64,000 nt of DNA from Marsupella aquatica. Its lineage: Eukaryota; Marchantiophyta. The stretch lies in assembly GCA_973895155.1 (NCBI GenBank), contig OZ316891.1, positions 17,422,001 to 17,486,000 on the forward strand, read 5' to 3'. The position numbers were made by a program, and so were the translations under genes. Each line of letters opens with the position of its first letter. Position 1 is the stretch's first letter. Below are positions 12,401 through 23,600 of the stretch, in pieces. The notes under the pieces were generated by a model. It did no database searches. It was not told the origin of the DNA and saw nothing but the letters and a program-made list of their open reading frames with translations.

Positions 12401-13475
12401 TGAGGCCACTTACGTCGTGATGCTCCCAATGTAGCCAACGTATGAGGAGAACATCCGGACGCAGTACAAATAGACTTGCTGAGAAACTGCATCGGCACCC
12501 TCGCTTCATGGATTGGCCTACAAATATGCACACGCGGATACTGTTTAGGAGATTCTGACAACACAGAATGTTCATGTTCAAATACACTGTTTGTGGGTCA
12601 TGTTCAAATACCCTTGTCCTTCAAAAAAGCAAATACATTGTCCTTGGTGTGTGTCCTGCCACACAATGTTAGAAATTATCTAAACGTGACTTGCAGAACG
12701 TCATGTGCATGGGGAGACACACATTTACCTGTGATAGTTTTCTTTTTGAGGTAGACGCCCCCTTCTTTGGAGCTCAAGTTCTCTGGAACTTTGTTACCTA
12801 AGACATCCTTCCAGTGCCGCTTGTCTTCTGGCCCAAGCAGCAATTGTACCAGGTCACCGTCTTCTCAAGAGGCCCGACTCGATTTATCTTATGCTCATGG
12901 GATTTGCAAACGGAGAATTGTGTATGAAAACCCTCTCTCATGTTTTCTCCCCAGATAAAGTCATTCAATCGGTTCTTAGGAATCCACGCAAAGTCTGCCC
13001 TTGCCCCAAACCATTGCAATTTCGAAGCATCGAATTCACCCAGGGGAGGATATTGAATTCTGTCACACTTATGATTCTCATGAAAGCACTTCTTCAATTG
13101 CAGAATGGCCTGATTAGAACCGTTGCCTGCACTTTTCGCTCCAGGCTTCACCTTCATTTCAGTAAACTGACTGTGCTTATTTTCCTTGTCCCTTTCTGCA
13201 AACTCCTCCTCCCGTTGTAAATTCCGCACAGTGGACTCCAACGGTGGTTTATGAACATTGCTGTTCATTGCATCTCGAAAAACGTGCATCCTCTCTTGCA
13301 GGTGTGCAAAAGTCATCGGCCCTGTACTGGAAGCTTCAGGTTGGACTACCCTGTCGCCACGCAATAAATCTTTGACGACAAATGCACTACGCCTCCTGCT
13401 CGAAGGATCCACAGATTTTTTGTTGTCATCCCTTCCCAGCTCACTAGGTGCCATTGCAAGATCCCGAAACTCCAT
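9465..13475 (-). pseudogene. MULE transposase (mudrA type: DDE catalytic core plus SWIM zinc finger), frameshifted
   Basis: The enzyme that cuts and joins the inverted repeats. The N-terminal exon starts at ATG 13475. The catalytic domain follows: GFDATFGTNHCG (first Asp codon 11961-11963), FPFYTIVVFDKFQNAIPVAF, WIIDVADEEQIAI (second Asp 11640-11642), FCTWHVRRAW (CxxH), and TNGGIERWHHTLK (Glu 11090-11092). A SWIM finger CSYTCRFSVKGNACKHQV ends near 10712. A long acidic-to-basic C-terminal region with an RKPILK and KKLLIKKKGRP stretch covers 10659-9856, then 9767-9465. The triad is intact. However, the frame slips near 12857 (between EKTV and DLVQLLLGPEDK), near 12150 (between TVREAM and VEDSPTDD), and probably near 9790. 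Several introns are implied but not all junctions are certain. The gene reads inward from the right inverted repeat. Confidence 0.85.
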
Positions 13476-13581
13476 GGTATCCAGCAATTGCTCGTGCAAA
13501 GCACGAATACTAACTCACAAATGTGTTATCATTTTCCTGCCACAGAGTGCGTGCCATCGCGACCTCATTTTGAATGTGTAG

Positions 13582-13942
13582 AAGCGTAGGGACGGGCGTA
13601 TTTTTGTGTTGTGTGGCGACGGGCCGGGGTGTTGTGTGGCGACGGGGTCCTGCGTGGCGACGGGGTGTTGCGTCACGACGGGAGGGAGGTGCGACGGGAA
13701 GCAGGGCCTTTAGGTTCAGGGTCGGGGGCCATGAGGCACGGGCGCAGGGCCTTTGGGTTGAGGGTCGGGGGCCATGAGGCGTGGGCGCAGGGCCTGGCGT
13801 GAGTGGAGGTGCAGGGGCGCCTTCAAGGGTGTCCCTGTTGGGGCAGGCTTCGTGGCACCCTAAACTGCCCGAAACCTGCTAATGGCATTAGCGTACGATT
13901 AGGGGCCATCAATTTGCATCAAGATTGAGTCTCGTGCTTAAT
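13582..13942 (-). repeat. right terminal inverted repeat of the MULE (about 361 bp)
   Basis: Reverse complement of 3922-4230 with few mismatches. It is about 50 bp longer because of extra copies of a GTCGCCAC / CAACACCCC unit between 13605 and 13690. The two 43-bp subrepeats seen in the left arm are also present. Confidence 0.92.
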
Positions 13943-13951
13943 CTCACTTCT
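13943..13951. other. right 9-bp target-site duplication of the MULE
   Basis: CTCACTTCT, identical to 3913-3921. The sequence beyond it is ordinary AT-rich DNA resembling the left flank. Confidence 0.93.
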
Positions 13952-14940
13952 TATATAGTTTCACATACATTAATTATGGTGACAGCTTTCATAAACCTTT
14001 GTTCCCAAATACTGTGTGTGAGATTAATTACTGTAATCAGTGTAACTAGTGCATTGATGACATCTTTTATGTCCCGGCCAATCCCTTTATTATATCCCTT
14101 TACTATATTAGGTAGGGTTTCCATATGTTTCCTTGGATGTGCGTGCACGTCTCCACATGAATTTTTCATCCACAAACGACTTTTATGGCACTTTACCCAG
14201 CCATTCGCCCACCCTGAACCCTCCCGTCACCAATACTGAGTACCTTTTACAAGATCCAAGTGTAATCAGTTTCTGACTGGTTCATCTGTTCCAATTTATT
14301 CTATCCCTCCCTTGGCCAAGGAGAGGAAAGGTATATAAAGCTCCCCCCGCCCCCACCCCACCCCCGCCCCCCCCCCCCCCCCCAATCTCTGACAGAAGAA
14401 TAGATTCTTCTGATTTCAGTGCACAAGTTTCGAAGCTGATGCTCCGATAAACCAATGTTTGACCATGCAACTTTTACCAGCCCTTCTCTCGCCCCTCTGA
14501 ATATTTCGTTTTCATTGTCCCTGCTGGCGTTTGAAATGGGTATATTGGAATACATTTGGCACAGTCTTGCCTTCACAAAACATGCTTTTATAAACTTACC
14601 CCTTGAAAAAGCCAGAAACCACATGTTTACCCGCATTTCAAACGAATTGAGTAAGTTGTCCCTAATATTGTGCAAAAGTTAAAGTAACTCATACAGTCAA
14701 CCTTCTGAGTGAGTTAACATGTCATCGTGGGCAGGAGATAAGACCAAAATCAGGACAAAAGGTTAATTCTGCTGTCAATTTAGACTAGATACAAAAGTAG
14801 GGGTAGTATATTCATTATTTTGATAAGAGAATAATTTGGTGATTTCACACTTTTTCAAGAGCACTCTACTAGTAGCCCTAAAAAAGCACCTCGTAAGTGT
14901 ATTTTATTGCAATATTAGCCCAATGCTTGTACGTTGCACA
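13952..14940. other. intergenic, contains a long C tract
   Basis: AT-rich sequence without a recognisable gene. At 14341-14383 there is an almost pure C run (18 consecutive C at its end). Otherwise nothing is seen. Confidence 0.5.
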
Positions 14941-15060
14941 GAATATATTGAGACAAGATGACGAAGTCAAGGTGAGTCAAATATATCAAGGCCAGACACA
15001 GAAGATATTGAGACAAGATGAAGAAGTCAAGGTGAGTCAAATATATTAAGGCCAGACAAG
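14941..15060. repeat. two tandem 60-bp units
   Basis: 14941-15000 and 15001-15060 align in register with about five differences. Each contains ATTGAGACAAGATGA, GAAGTCAAGGTGAGTCAAAT and AAGGCCAGACA. Confidence 0.93.
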
Positions 15061-15950
15061 GAAATGTAGGCAAGGTAAAAAAAAATGCAGAGGCAAGGAA
15101 TTAAGTGAGGCAAAGAAATTACATGGTCCAGACTGTCCCCAGGCTATATGGAGTGAAAAAGTCCTCCTTTAATTTGTTTTTTCCCTTTACCCTTTTTGTC
15201 TTTTTTCCTCTTCCCATGCCCTCCCTAGCAGTCTTGCCTTCTGCTCCCCCTCCTTTGCACCCCACTGCCTCCCCACCCTTTTCTTCCCTCAAACATGATT
15301 TTAGAAAGAGATCGAAAAAATGGAAGTCAAAATAAAATTAACCCGGAAACAGTAATTTCATTTCAATTAGCAAATAGAAAAGTAAAAAAAAACTCTCCTA
15401 CCAATGTGTTTCTCATATAGAGGCTACATGCCAAAAAGTTTTCATGTAAAGTACTATATAGTGACATGAGGCATGGTCATAACCTTGGGTGTTGTGAGTA
15501 CCTTTAACCTAATTGTTGTAAAAGAAAGTACATCTATTGGACACAGTTTGATTCAATAGAAGGGTGTAAATTAAAAAAACCTGGAATACATCTGAGGTAC
15601 TGTGGTGTTTACTCACTTTCAAGTATTTGAACAGAGTGCATGGAAACTTTTGGGCAGGATAGCATGTTATAGTGCTTGGCATGGTATTCTTTTACGGTGC
15701 TGGGGTTAGTGGGGCCAGAGTGGCAAATGTGAAGTGTGTGAAAGAGAAGATGCCCAAATATTCCTTATCTGATTTTTTCCTAACCATCAGATCTTCCTAG
15801 ATTTAAGGATGACAATTAGATTCTAGCTAATGGGAACTGTGATTAAATGGAACTGATAAGGTGAAACACCGATTAATGAGACAAAAAAATACTAACGCCA
15901 AAAATTGGCGAAAACGTTTTAAAGAGGTGGATTTTGTCGAATTTTCGCCA
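15061..15950. other. intergenic, no gene seen
   Basis: AT-rich DNA with a C/T-rich patch at 15150-15290 and frequent stops in all frames. It lies upstream of the transporter gene and may include distal promoter elements, but none is identifiable. Confidence 0.4.
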
Positions 15951-17628
15951 CTAAAAAAAACGCTGGTACAAAGCAAAGCAGTGTAGTGTGTTCTTTTTCC
16001 TTTCGAGCGTGGCCCCGCCTGGTTCCGTCTATGCCCCCCGGGCCCCCCGCTACGTACGGTGCGTCCCGACTCCCGAAAGCAGGCAGAGAAAGCACACGCT
16101 ACACTTTTGCCCTTTTGCTCTCCACAGCATACCACTCTTCGTCTCTTCTAGTCTTCTGGTTCTTCTGCTGCGCCTCGTGCTCCTGCTCCTGTCCTGCTCC
16201 TCCTGCTTGCCTGCTCGCTTGCTTGCTGGAGGTGGTCGGCTTCACATTTTCTCCCCATGCGGACAAGCAACCTTTCCTCAGGAAGCCTAGCCCACCGTAT
16301 TAAGGTGCTGTTCATGGTCGAGGACGATATAACGACGACCAAAACGAAACGAGGAGTACGCAATTCGTGAGAGTGCTTCCGTGCCTGTGAATTGACGGCA
16401 TGCTTCGCTTCAGGAGTTTGCCGCGGCGCCTGGGATTGATTGTTTGATCGACGGATCGATTGATTCTTAGGATTGGGAAAGAGGAAGTTGCGTGGCGGAC
16501 GGGGTGAATGCCCGCGACGGTCGTCGGTGGCGTGGGGGGTGGGAAGTGGTAAGGGGAGAAGAATTGCTAGCTGTCTGGCGGGGGGCGGTCGTGGATGCGG
16601 AACCGCAAATTGGAGAAAGGAGAGGACACCGCCGGAGTTGGGGAAGAGGAGGGAAAGGACGACGACGAGGACGGCGGGGACGATTATTGTGGATTTGGAG
16701 GGTCGGCACGAAGCGAGGAGGGAGAGGAAGTGGCAAGTCTTGACCGTAATTAAACAGGCTCGAGGACTTTTAGTTTAGGTAATTGGTAACTGTGGTTTAC
16801 GGGTTGAAGTCGGTGACGCTGGATCCATCTGTTCATCCGTAGTCGCTGTGTCTCTCCGATTTAAAGAGATACTGGAGATATCTGGATGAGAATTTTAGCT
16901 GGCAAGGATTACGATCATTTCCAGTTAGCCGCGTGCGAGCCATAGTCTCGAAGGCTCCGGGTAAAATTGAGCATTGTGCCACTTCAGACAGGATCCATGT
17001 CAAACTTTTTCGCTTAAGGTCGTTTCTGAGGTGTGATCGTGGACGTGATGTGCAGACAAAGGTGTATTTTGTGCATCGAGCAGTGAAGTCCAGTGAGTTT
17101 CTTATTTCATGATCAGCATCTTACCATGATGTGGAGACAAGGGACAACTAGCTTTCCGTGAAATACCCCCGGGTGCCATGTAAGTGCAAGTGAGGAGTTG
17201 CAACTTGTTTCATGTAGTACTGTAGAAATCGAGCCTGGAAGAAAAATTCCCGGATTTTGGTCACAAACAAATTGGTCTTGCCGTGCTTTTCGTCTGGGGC
17301 TTGGAGACGAAGGAGTAGAGTTTAGTGATTAATCTCTAAAAGTTGTACGGTATCTTTGTACTCCTAGCTCGCTGAGTAATTCTGCACGTGGAAAGTACGG
17401 ATGGTTATAGGGAGATATTTTTTCCACAAGGGTCGTGGCAGGCATTGGATGTTTATGTAGGAATGATTACGTCGTTAGGTTGGCGGCCAGACTTGGGGAC
17501 ATGGAGTTGCTCCTTCCGTGGTACTGTAGCTATCTGCGCCTCGACGAAAGTAATTCCAAATTCACTGTTGATACACAATTACCTCTTTGTTTGTCGTGCA
17601 GAAATTTTGCAGTTGGAGGTTAAACACA
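15951..17628 (+). promoter_or_regulatory. promoter and 5' leader region of the ABCD transporter gene
   Basis: The sequence turns GC-richer from about 15.98 kb, with pyrimidine-rich blocks (16080-16270) and a GA/CG-rich block (16470-16740), typical of a plant transcription start and 5' UTR. Open frames here (for example 16473-16778 on plus) are low-complexity Arg/Gly products of base bias and are not called. A polypyrimidine-AG at about 17590-17612, just before ATG 17629, suggests a leader intron ending there. No start site can be fixed. Confidence 0.4.
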
Positions 17629-20600
17629 ATGGCTTCTCCGCAGCTTGCTCATGCGCTGCAGCAGAAGAGATCTGTCATCTCGACGCCGAAAAGGTATGTT
17701 CCTTGTTCGTTAAGCTGGTCATGGTGTTACTCTGATTTAATTTTCCATTCACTTTAATCGAAAACCGAATACGTCTGCCACAGGAGTCCCTGTGATGAAC
17801 CATTGTTACTAGTTTGAAAAAATCTGGAACATTTTAATGAACAGAGGCTGATAGAAGAAGATGTCGCAATTAGGAAAATCATTCTAGGTTGAATAGTGTG
17901 TTATCGTTTGTAAGGAAATGCTCTTCATATTGCTCTGCGCTGTTGGTGAGTGTACATGATAACCTCCCAAGACGTACAGTATGTAGTAGTTACCAGCATG
18001 AAGTACATTAATTATTTTCTGTAAGCTGGAAGCCAATGAGATGTTCGTCTTCCGTTTCCGCAGGAGAGCGCTAGCAATTTCTGTCGCTGTGCTGGTCGCC
18101 GGGGGAGGCTTGGCATACTCTCAGTTAGGTTTGGGCAGACGAAAAAAGCGTCGTTTACAAGAGCCAGCTACCAATGGAGTCCATTCCGAAATTGAGGTGG
18201 TCAGAGGAAAGGACACCGCAGCTGCTCCACGTTCCAGTGGAAAGGGAAGAAGAGGGGGTTTAAAGTCTGTGAAGATACTGGGTGGAATACTTTTGGCGCA
18301 GATAGGAAAGCCGGGAATGCAGAACTTTCTCGGGCTTGCAGCAATTGCGGTAAAAAAGCTTGTCGGATCGTTGCCACCTGATTGTATTTGATTGGTCATT
18401 TCAGCCACAAGTGCTTACAACGCTTCGATCATTTACAGCACCGCATCGACGTTGTTAATACAGCTATAATCGACTGAAATCTTGTATCTTGATGTGATTA
18501 AATGTGAGTGAAACGTGACTGAAATGAGACTGCATGTACTGATAGGTCCCCTCGACTTGCTGCTGACCAGTGTAAATACATTGGCAGGTGCTGAGAACAG
18601 CTTTGAGCAACAGACTCGCTCGAGTTCAAGGACTATTGTTTAGAGCTGCTTTCTTGAGACGCGTTCCTCTTTTCGTCCGGTTCATCACAGAGAATCTTGC
18701 GCTCTGCCTGTTCCAGTCTCTGTTGTTTTCAACGACGAAGTACTTAACCGGTACATTAAGTCTGAAATTCCGGAAAATTCTGACAGATACCATTCATAAA
18801 GATTACTTTCAGGTAAGAGCTTCATACCTCCAAAATTTAATCTTGCTACCGCGTTATGGTCAAGATACTTTCGTGCCACGGTTGTCAACCATTCCACAAT
18901 TATGGGAAAAAGGAATCCCGTCACCGTCCATAATTGTCTCTCTTGTCTTTCAATTTGTGGCGTGATTCTTGTCCATGTTCAATAAGATGGAATTTTGAAG
19001 CCCGTCGCTTCGGTTGGGCGTCTTTTAGAAGAAAGAAGAAAATTAAATTGCCTTGAGTATTTGAAGACCAGATGACACAGATTCCGAAATCTCAAATATG
19101 TCTTCTCTGAATACCTTACTTTTGCTTGCAGAATATGACATACTACAAGTTGAATCATGTGGACCGACGAGTTAATATACCAGAACAACGAATAGCAAGC
19201 GATGTTCCTCGCTTCTGTACAGAACTTAGTGAACTCGTTCAAGAGAACATGGTTGCGGTGTTTGATGGCCTACTTTACACGTGGCGTCTTTGCACATATG
19301 CGAGTCCGAAATATGCATTTGGAATACTGGTACACTATCACAGAACGTCTTCAATTCACTCGTTTCAGCAGTTGTCCCATCGATCGGTTAATTTCCTGTG
19401 TCTTCGATTTATCATTTTGTTCATAATGTTTTTGTCATGGTTCTATTTGTTCCAGGCCTATGTGATCGGTGCAGGTGGTATCACGGGCTTTCTTTCTCCT
19501 CCATTTGGGAAATTGATGTCAAAAGAGCAACAGCTGGAAGGGGACTACAGGCAGCTGCACTCTCGATTGAGAACTCAGTCCGAGAGCATTGCATTTTACG
19601 GAGGGCAAGACAGAGAGGCTTCCATAATCAAGCAGCGCTTTAAGGCTCTTGTCCAACACATGAATACTGTGTTGCACACACATTGGTGGTTTGGTATGAT
19701 ACAAGACTTCTTGCTCAAGTATTTGGGCGCAACCTTTGGAGTCGTCCTCATTATCGAACCTTTCTTTTCTGGTTCATTGAAGCCAGACGGGACAACATTG
19801 GGCCGGGCCCAGATGCTGAGCAATGTCCGATATCATACCAGTGTCATTATAGCGCTTTTTCAGTCAATGGGCACCCTCGCTGGAAGTACTCGCAAGCTTT
19901 CCCGGCTAAGGTTAGAACACATGGGACTTTACTTTCAGTTGGTTGACACGTGTTGCTCCACCCACGGATGTTTCTAAGATACTTTTGTTGTAGATCTATA
20001 TTAGAAAGTCATAGAATTGATGTATATGGTATTTCAAAATCGGGTCATCGATGAGGATTTTCGGCAGGAGATTGAAGAATTGCATTAATCTGGGATAGAC
20101 TCTTAGAAACAAAGGACAAATGACAGTTTGTTTCAAAGACAGGTAATCGCATAACTACACACACAGGCAGGAATTGACGTCACATCAAGCAAAGAAGTAG
20201 TCTCGTCTTAATCTAGAAGCTATTTTTAAAACCTGCAAGAGAGAGGGCCTCAAAACTGACATCTTAAGAACTTTTCTCGACATCAGTGGTTATGCAGATC
20301 GTATTCTTGAGCTGATGTCTGTATCAAGGGAGTTGCGGGCTGGTGGTGGTAGTGCTGCAATGCTGAACAGAGATACTGGCAGTTACTTTGTGGAAGCAAA
20401 ACATATCGAGTTTGATGGCGTTAAGGTATTGATTTGTGAATTACTTTCACGCGGAAAAAGCTCGAGAAGTTCGAATAAAGCATGTAAGTACTAATGACTA
20501 GTCAGGGCGTCACCTGATTCATTGTGTCCACTCAATGACAGGTTGTAACACCTACCGGCAATACCTTGGTGGAAGATTTGACGTTGAGAGTTGAACAGGG

Positions 20601-23600
20601 TTCCAACTTACTGATAACCGGTATGGTTCTCTCAGCTTCTCATGCAGGCAAACCTTTGAACAAAATTATGATCACAACTGTAGTCTGTGAAGTGAGGTAG
20701 CATTGCTGTGGACATCATTTGCTCGACATGGTGGTTCTCTTTAAGGTTCTTTGTTGCCTTCTGCCTCTTCCCCCATATCCCAACCGTTCCTGGGGAACCG
20801 CAACGAAAATGAGAAAGTCTGAAGGGAAAGAAATAATAACGCATTTCACGGGACGAAACAGCTGAAGATTCCTTCTGGTTGATTCTTTCTGGTAGATGTG
20901 GATCTTGCTCCTGTACCCACAAGATGCATCAAGGAAGGTCTAAGGAGAAAGAGGACTTTTCTGTGACGGTCTTGAAACTATGCAGTTGCCAGCAGTGATT
21001 TCAGATTTCCGCCCAAACTCATCCACCTGTCCTTGGCTTGAAAGTAACTTAAGTGCATAGCAGTGCCAAAGTTAGGGACCAACACTCCCAAGTCTAGCAA
21101 AGTGAAGAGGGTGAAGCTGTGATTGACTCGGGAGTGGATACGAGAATACAAGCACGCAGCCCTGAAATTAATATGGTTTCTATTGCAGGTCCAAATGGGA
21201 GTGGCAAGAGTTCATTGTTCCGAGTACTAGGTGGACTATGGCCATTAGTGGCCGGTCGTATCACAAAGCCTGGAACAGGGTCAGATATGGCCCATGAGAT
21301 TTTCTATGTGCCGCAGAGGCCTTACACTGCAGTTGGAACCTTGCGCGACCAGCTAATCTACCCACTTACTCCTGCAGAAGAGATTAACCCCCTTACAATC
21401 GAAGGCATGCGGGAGCTGCTGAGAAATGTTGGTTTTCTCTGCCTTTCTGTTCTGGCTTTATTCAATCTGTGTTGATTGATTTACTCTTTTTTATGATGGA
21501 CTCGAAAGACACCGTTGAGGAGACAGTAGTTGACTGGATTGAAATCTTGCATAAAATGTCTGGGTTGTCTCTGTTCATCTTTGGGTACGGTTATCAAAAT
21601 TATGTAAGCTTTGAGGCTGTTTGAGGCTGGTCGTGGTTGATTCCTAGATTTGTCAGCTGCAGTTAATCCTCCTCTAACTCAACTAATGCTCTTTGCTCTT
21701 ATTACAAAATAGGTTGATCTGGAGTACTTACTTGATCGCTACCCTCAAGACAAAGAAGTCAATTGGAGTGATGAGCTTTCTCTCGGGGAACAACAAAGAT
21801 TGGGAATGGCTCGACTCTTTTATCATAAGCCGGCATATGCCATTTTGGATGAATGCACAAGTGCAGTGACAACTGACATGGAGGAGCGCTTTTGTGCTAA
21901 AGTGAGAGCGATGGGCACCTCATGTGTTACTATTTCTCACAGACCTGCTCTAGTGGCCTTCCATGATACTGTTCTCTCGCTGGATGGAGAGGGTGGTTGG
22001 AGTGTACATTACAAGAGGTTCGTTTATAGCAAAGTCTTGTTCTAAATATATCTTTAAGGTGAAGTGGAGGGAATCTACAAAGATGTTAACTTGCACTGGA
22101 CTTCCTGTTTTCTTTTGGAGTAGGGTTTGTATCCGATGACGTTGATCTGGTCAGGGCCTCTAACTAAATTGATATGAGCACAATGCTGTTAGTAGGAGTC
22201 ACGGCCAGGTCCTATTCTTCCCGTGATTAACGATGCTATGTGCGCTATCAATTTTGGCAGTGGCGGTGAGCTCCCCTCCAAGCCTCTCTTGACAATACAA
22301 GACAGACCTGCAGAATTGAAACTGTCGAAGGAACGCCAAGATGAAGCGTTGTTTGTCCAGCAGCAGTTTTCTACCACCAAAGAGGTACGTTCTAATTAGA
22401 GGTCTCGTTGCCATTCTTGAGCGTTGTGCACAGTTTGCCGGAGGCCAAGAACGTTTTTGCAATTCTTTCTAGTGCCTTGACATTGTTCTCTCCATTGGGA
22501 TCTGACTTTCAAAGTACGAAGCCCCTTGTCACTCGCGAATAATTTCGAATATTGGGACACTGAAGGTGTGAAGCTTCTCTGCAGTGAGTGTCTCTATGAC
22601 CTTATCACCTCCGGACTTCAAGAACAAACTAAGATTCCCGGCAAACGGAGCGTACTAAGATTAATGCTCAAGCCATGCCTAGTTCGGTGGATCTCGGAAC
22701 TTTTTAAGCCGATAATAAGCCAATATCGATAAATCGTGAACGATCCTGCCAGTGGTAATTGATTTTGTTGCGTATGCTAGCACTTCTCGAGTCCCTAGCT
22801 AGACGGACAAGTTTATGCAAGCAACATGACTGACCGATGAGGTACCCTGCCGAAAGTGAGTCTTGTTCACGAAAGCAATCAAAAACGTTCAGGAGCATAG
22901 ACCATCGAACCTTCATAAAACATTAAAACAATGAACTATCAGAAGAGGAAGATTGTATCAAATGTCGAGACAATCGCTGTTTGTTTGTTTTTTAACCGGC
23001 TCTTGATCCCTTATTTTGGCTTCGTATTGTTGTGGCCTTGTAATTTGGCACTCTTCCTTGTGAGGTAAAGATTGATCTTTATGACGTTGAACATAAATGA
23101 ATACTTTCATTTAGACATGCTTAGTTCAGCGATGAGCAATTACAATCAACACAAAATTTATACAGTCTTTTCGCAGTTCTGTATCACAGATATTTTAGTA
23201 AGCCACTTGTTTATCATACGTCACCGTACTCAGCATTTTCTTGGAGGTTCTGGTTTTTTTATAAGAGTCCCGAATAATCCGTTTCAGTGAAGTCTCCTGA
23301 AATCCGCGTCGAGGGTGATACTTTGTGTTCAGTGGGGGCTGCTGGAGGTAGTTCCCACTATCCTTGGTCATCGTCCTGTTCCATTATAACTGGATACGTC
23401 TGTTGTCATCTTAATTGTTCATCATTCAGGATACCTCAAGAGAGGAGTTGGATTCATTGCATTCTTATGTGGGTACTGTATTGGCAACGTCGACGACACC
23501 AGAGGGCCCCGTTTCTGTTCCTGTGGTGCCAAGATTGAAGAGCAAGCCCAGAAAGACACCTGCAAGAATATCTGCACTCATGAAAGTTTTGGTAAATGTT

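Larger units (their letters stand above)
3922..13942. mobile_element. complete Mutator-like element (MuDR-like layout), about 10.0 kb
   Basis: A DNA transposon of the Mutator superfamily. The left inverted repeat (3922-4230) and right inverted repeat (13582-13942) are reverse complements starting ATTAAGCACGAGACTCAATC. They are flanked by a perfect 9-bp duplication. Inside, a SWIM-type DDE transposase runs leftward from the right end, and two coding regions run rightward from the left end. They converge near 8.8-9.5 kb, as mudrA and mudrB do in maize MuDR. The rightward genes show no visible similarity to mudrB. Transcription is expected to start from promoters in or next to the repeats. Internal genes are disrupted, so the copy may be mobile only in trans. 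The ends were placed by eye; a 10-bp duplication is an equivalent reading at one base. Confidence 0.93.

Noticed and set aside
3922-13942. Helitron carrying an RPA-like gene
   Set aside because: Long inverted repeats, a 9-bp target duplication and a DDE/SWIM transposase are visible. There is no Rep/helicase, no AT target dinucleotide and no 3' hairpin-CTRR end.
16473-16778. Arg/Gly-rich protein of about 100 aa upstream of PXA1
   Set aside because: Low-complexity frame produced by GA-rich leader sequence, with overlapping frames equally open and no domain.
19126-19977. A single 283-codon exon of the transporter
   Set aside because: Family alignment from memory shows that the part 19330-19455 is not conserved and is bounded by GT-AG. 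The frame is open through a 3n intron.
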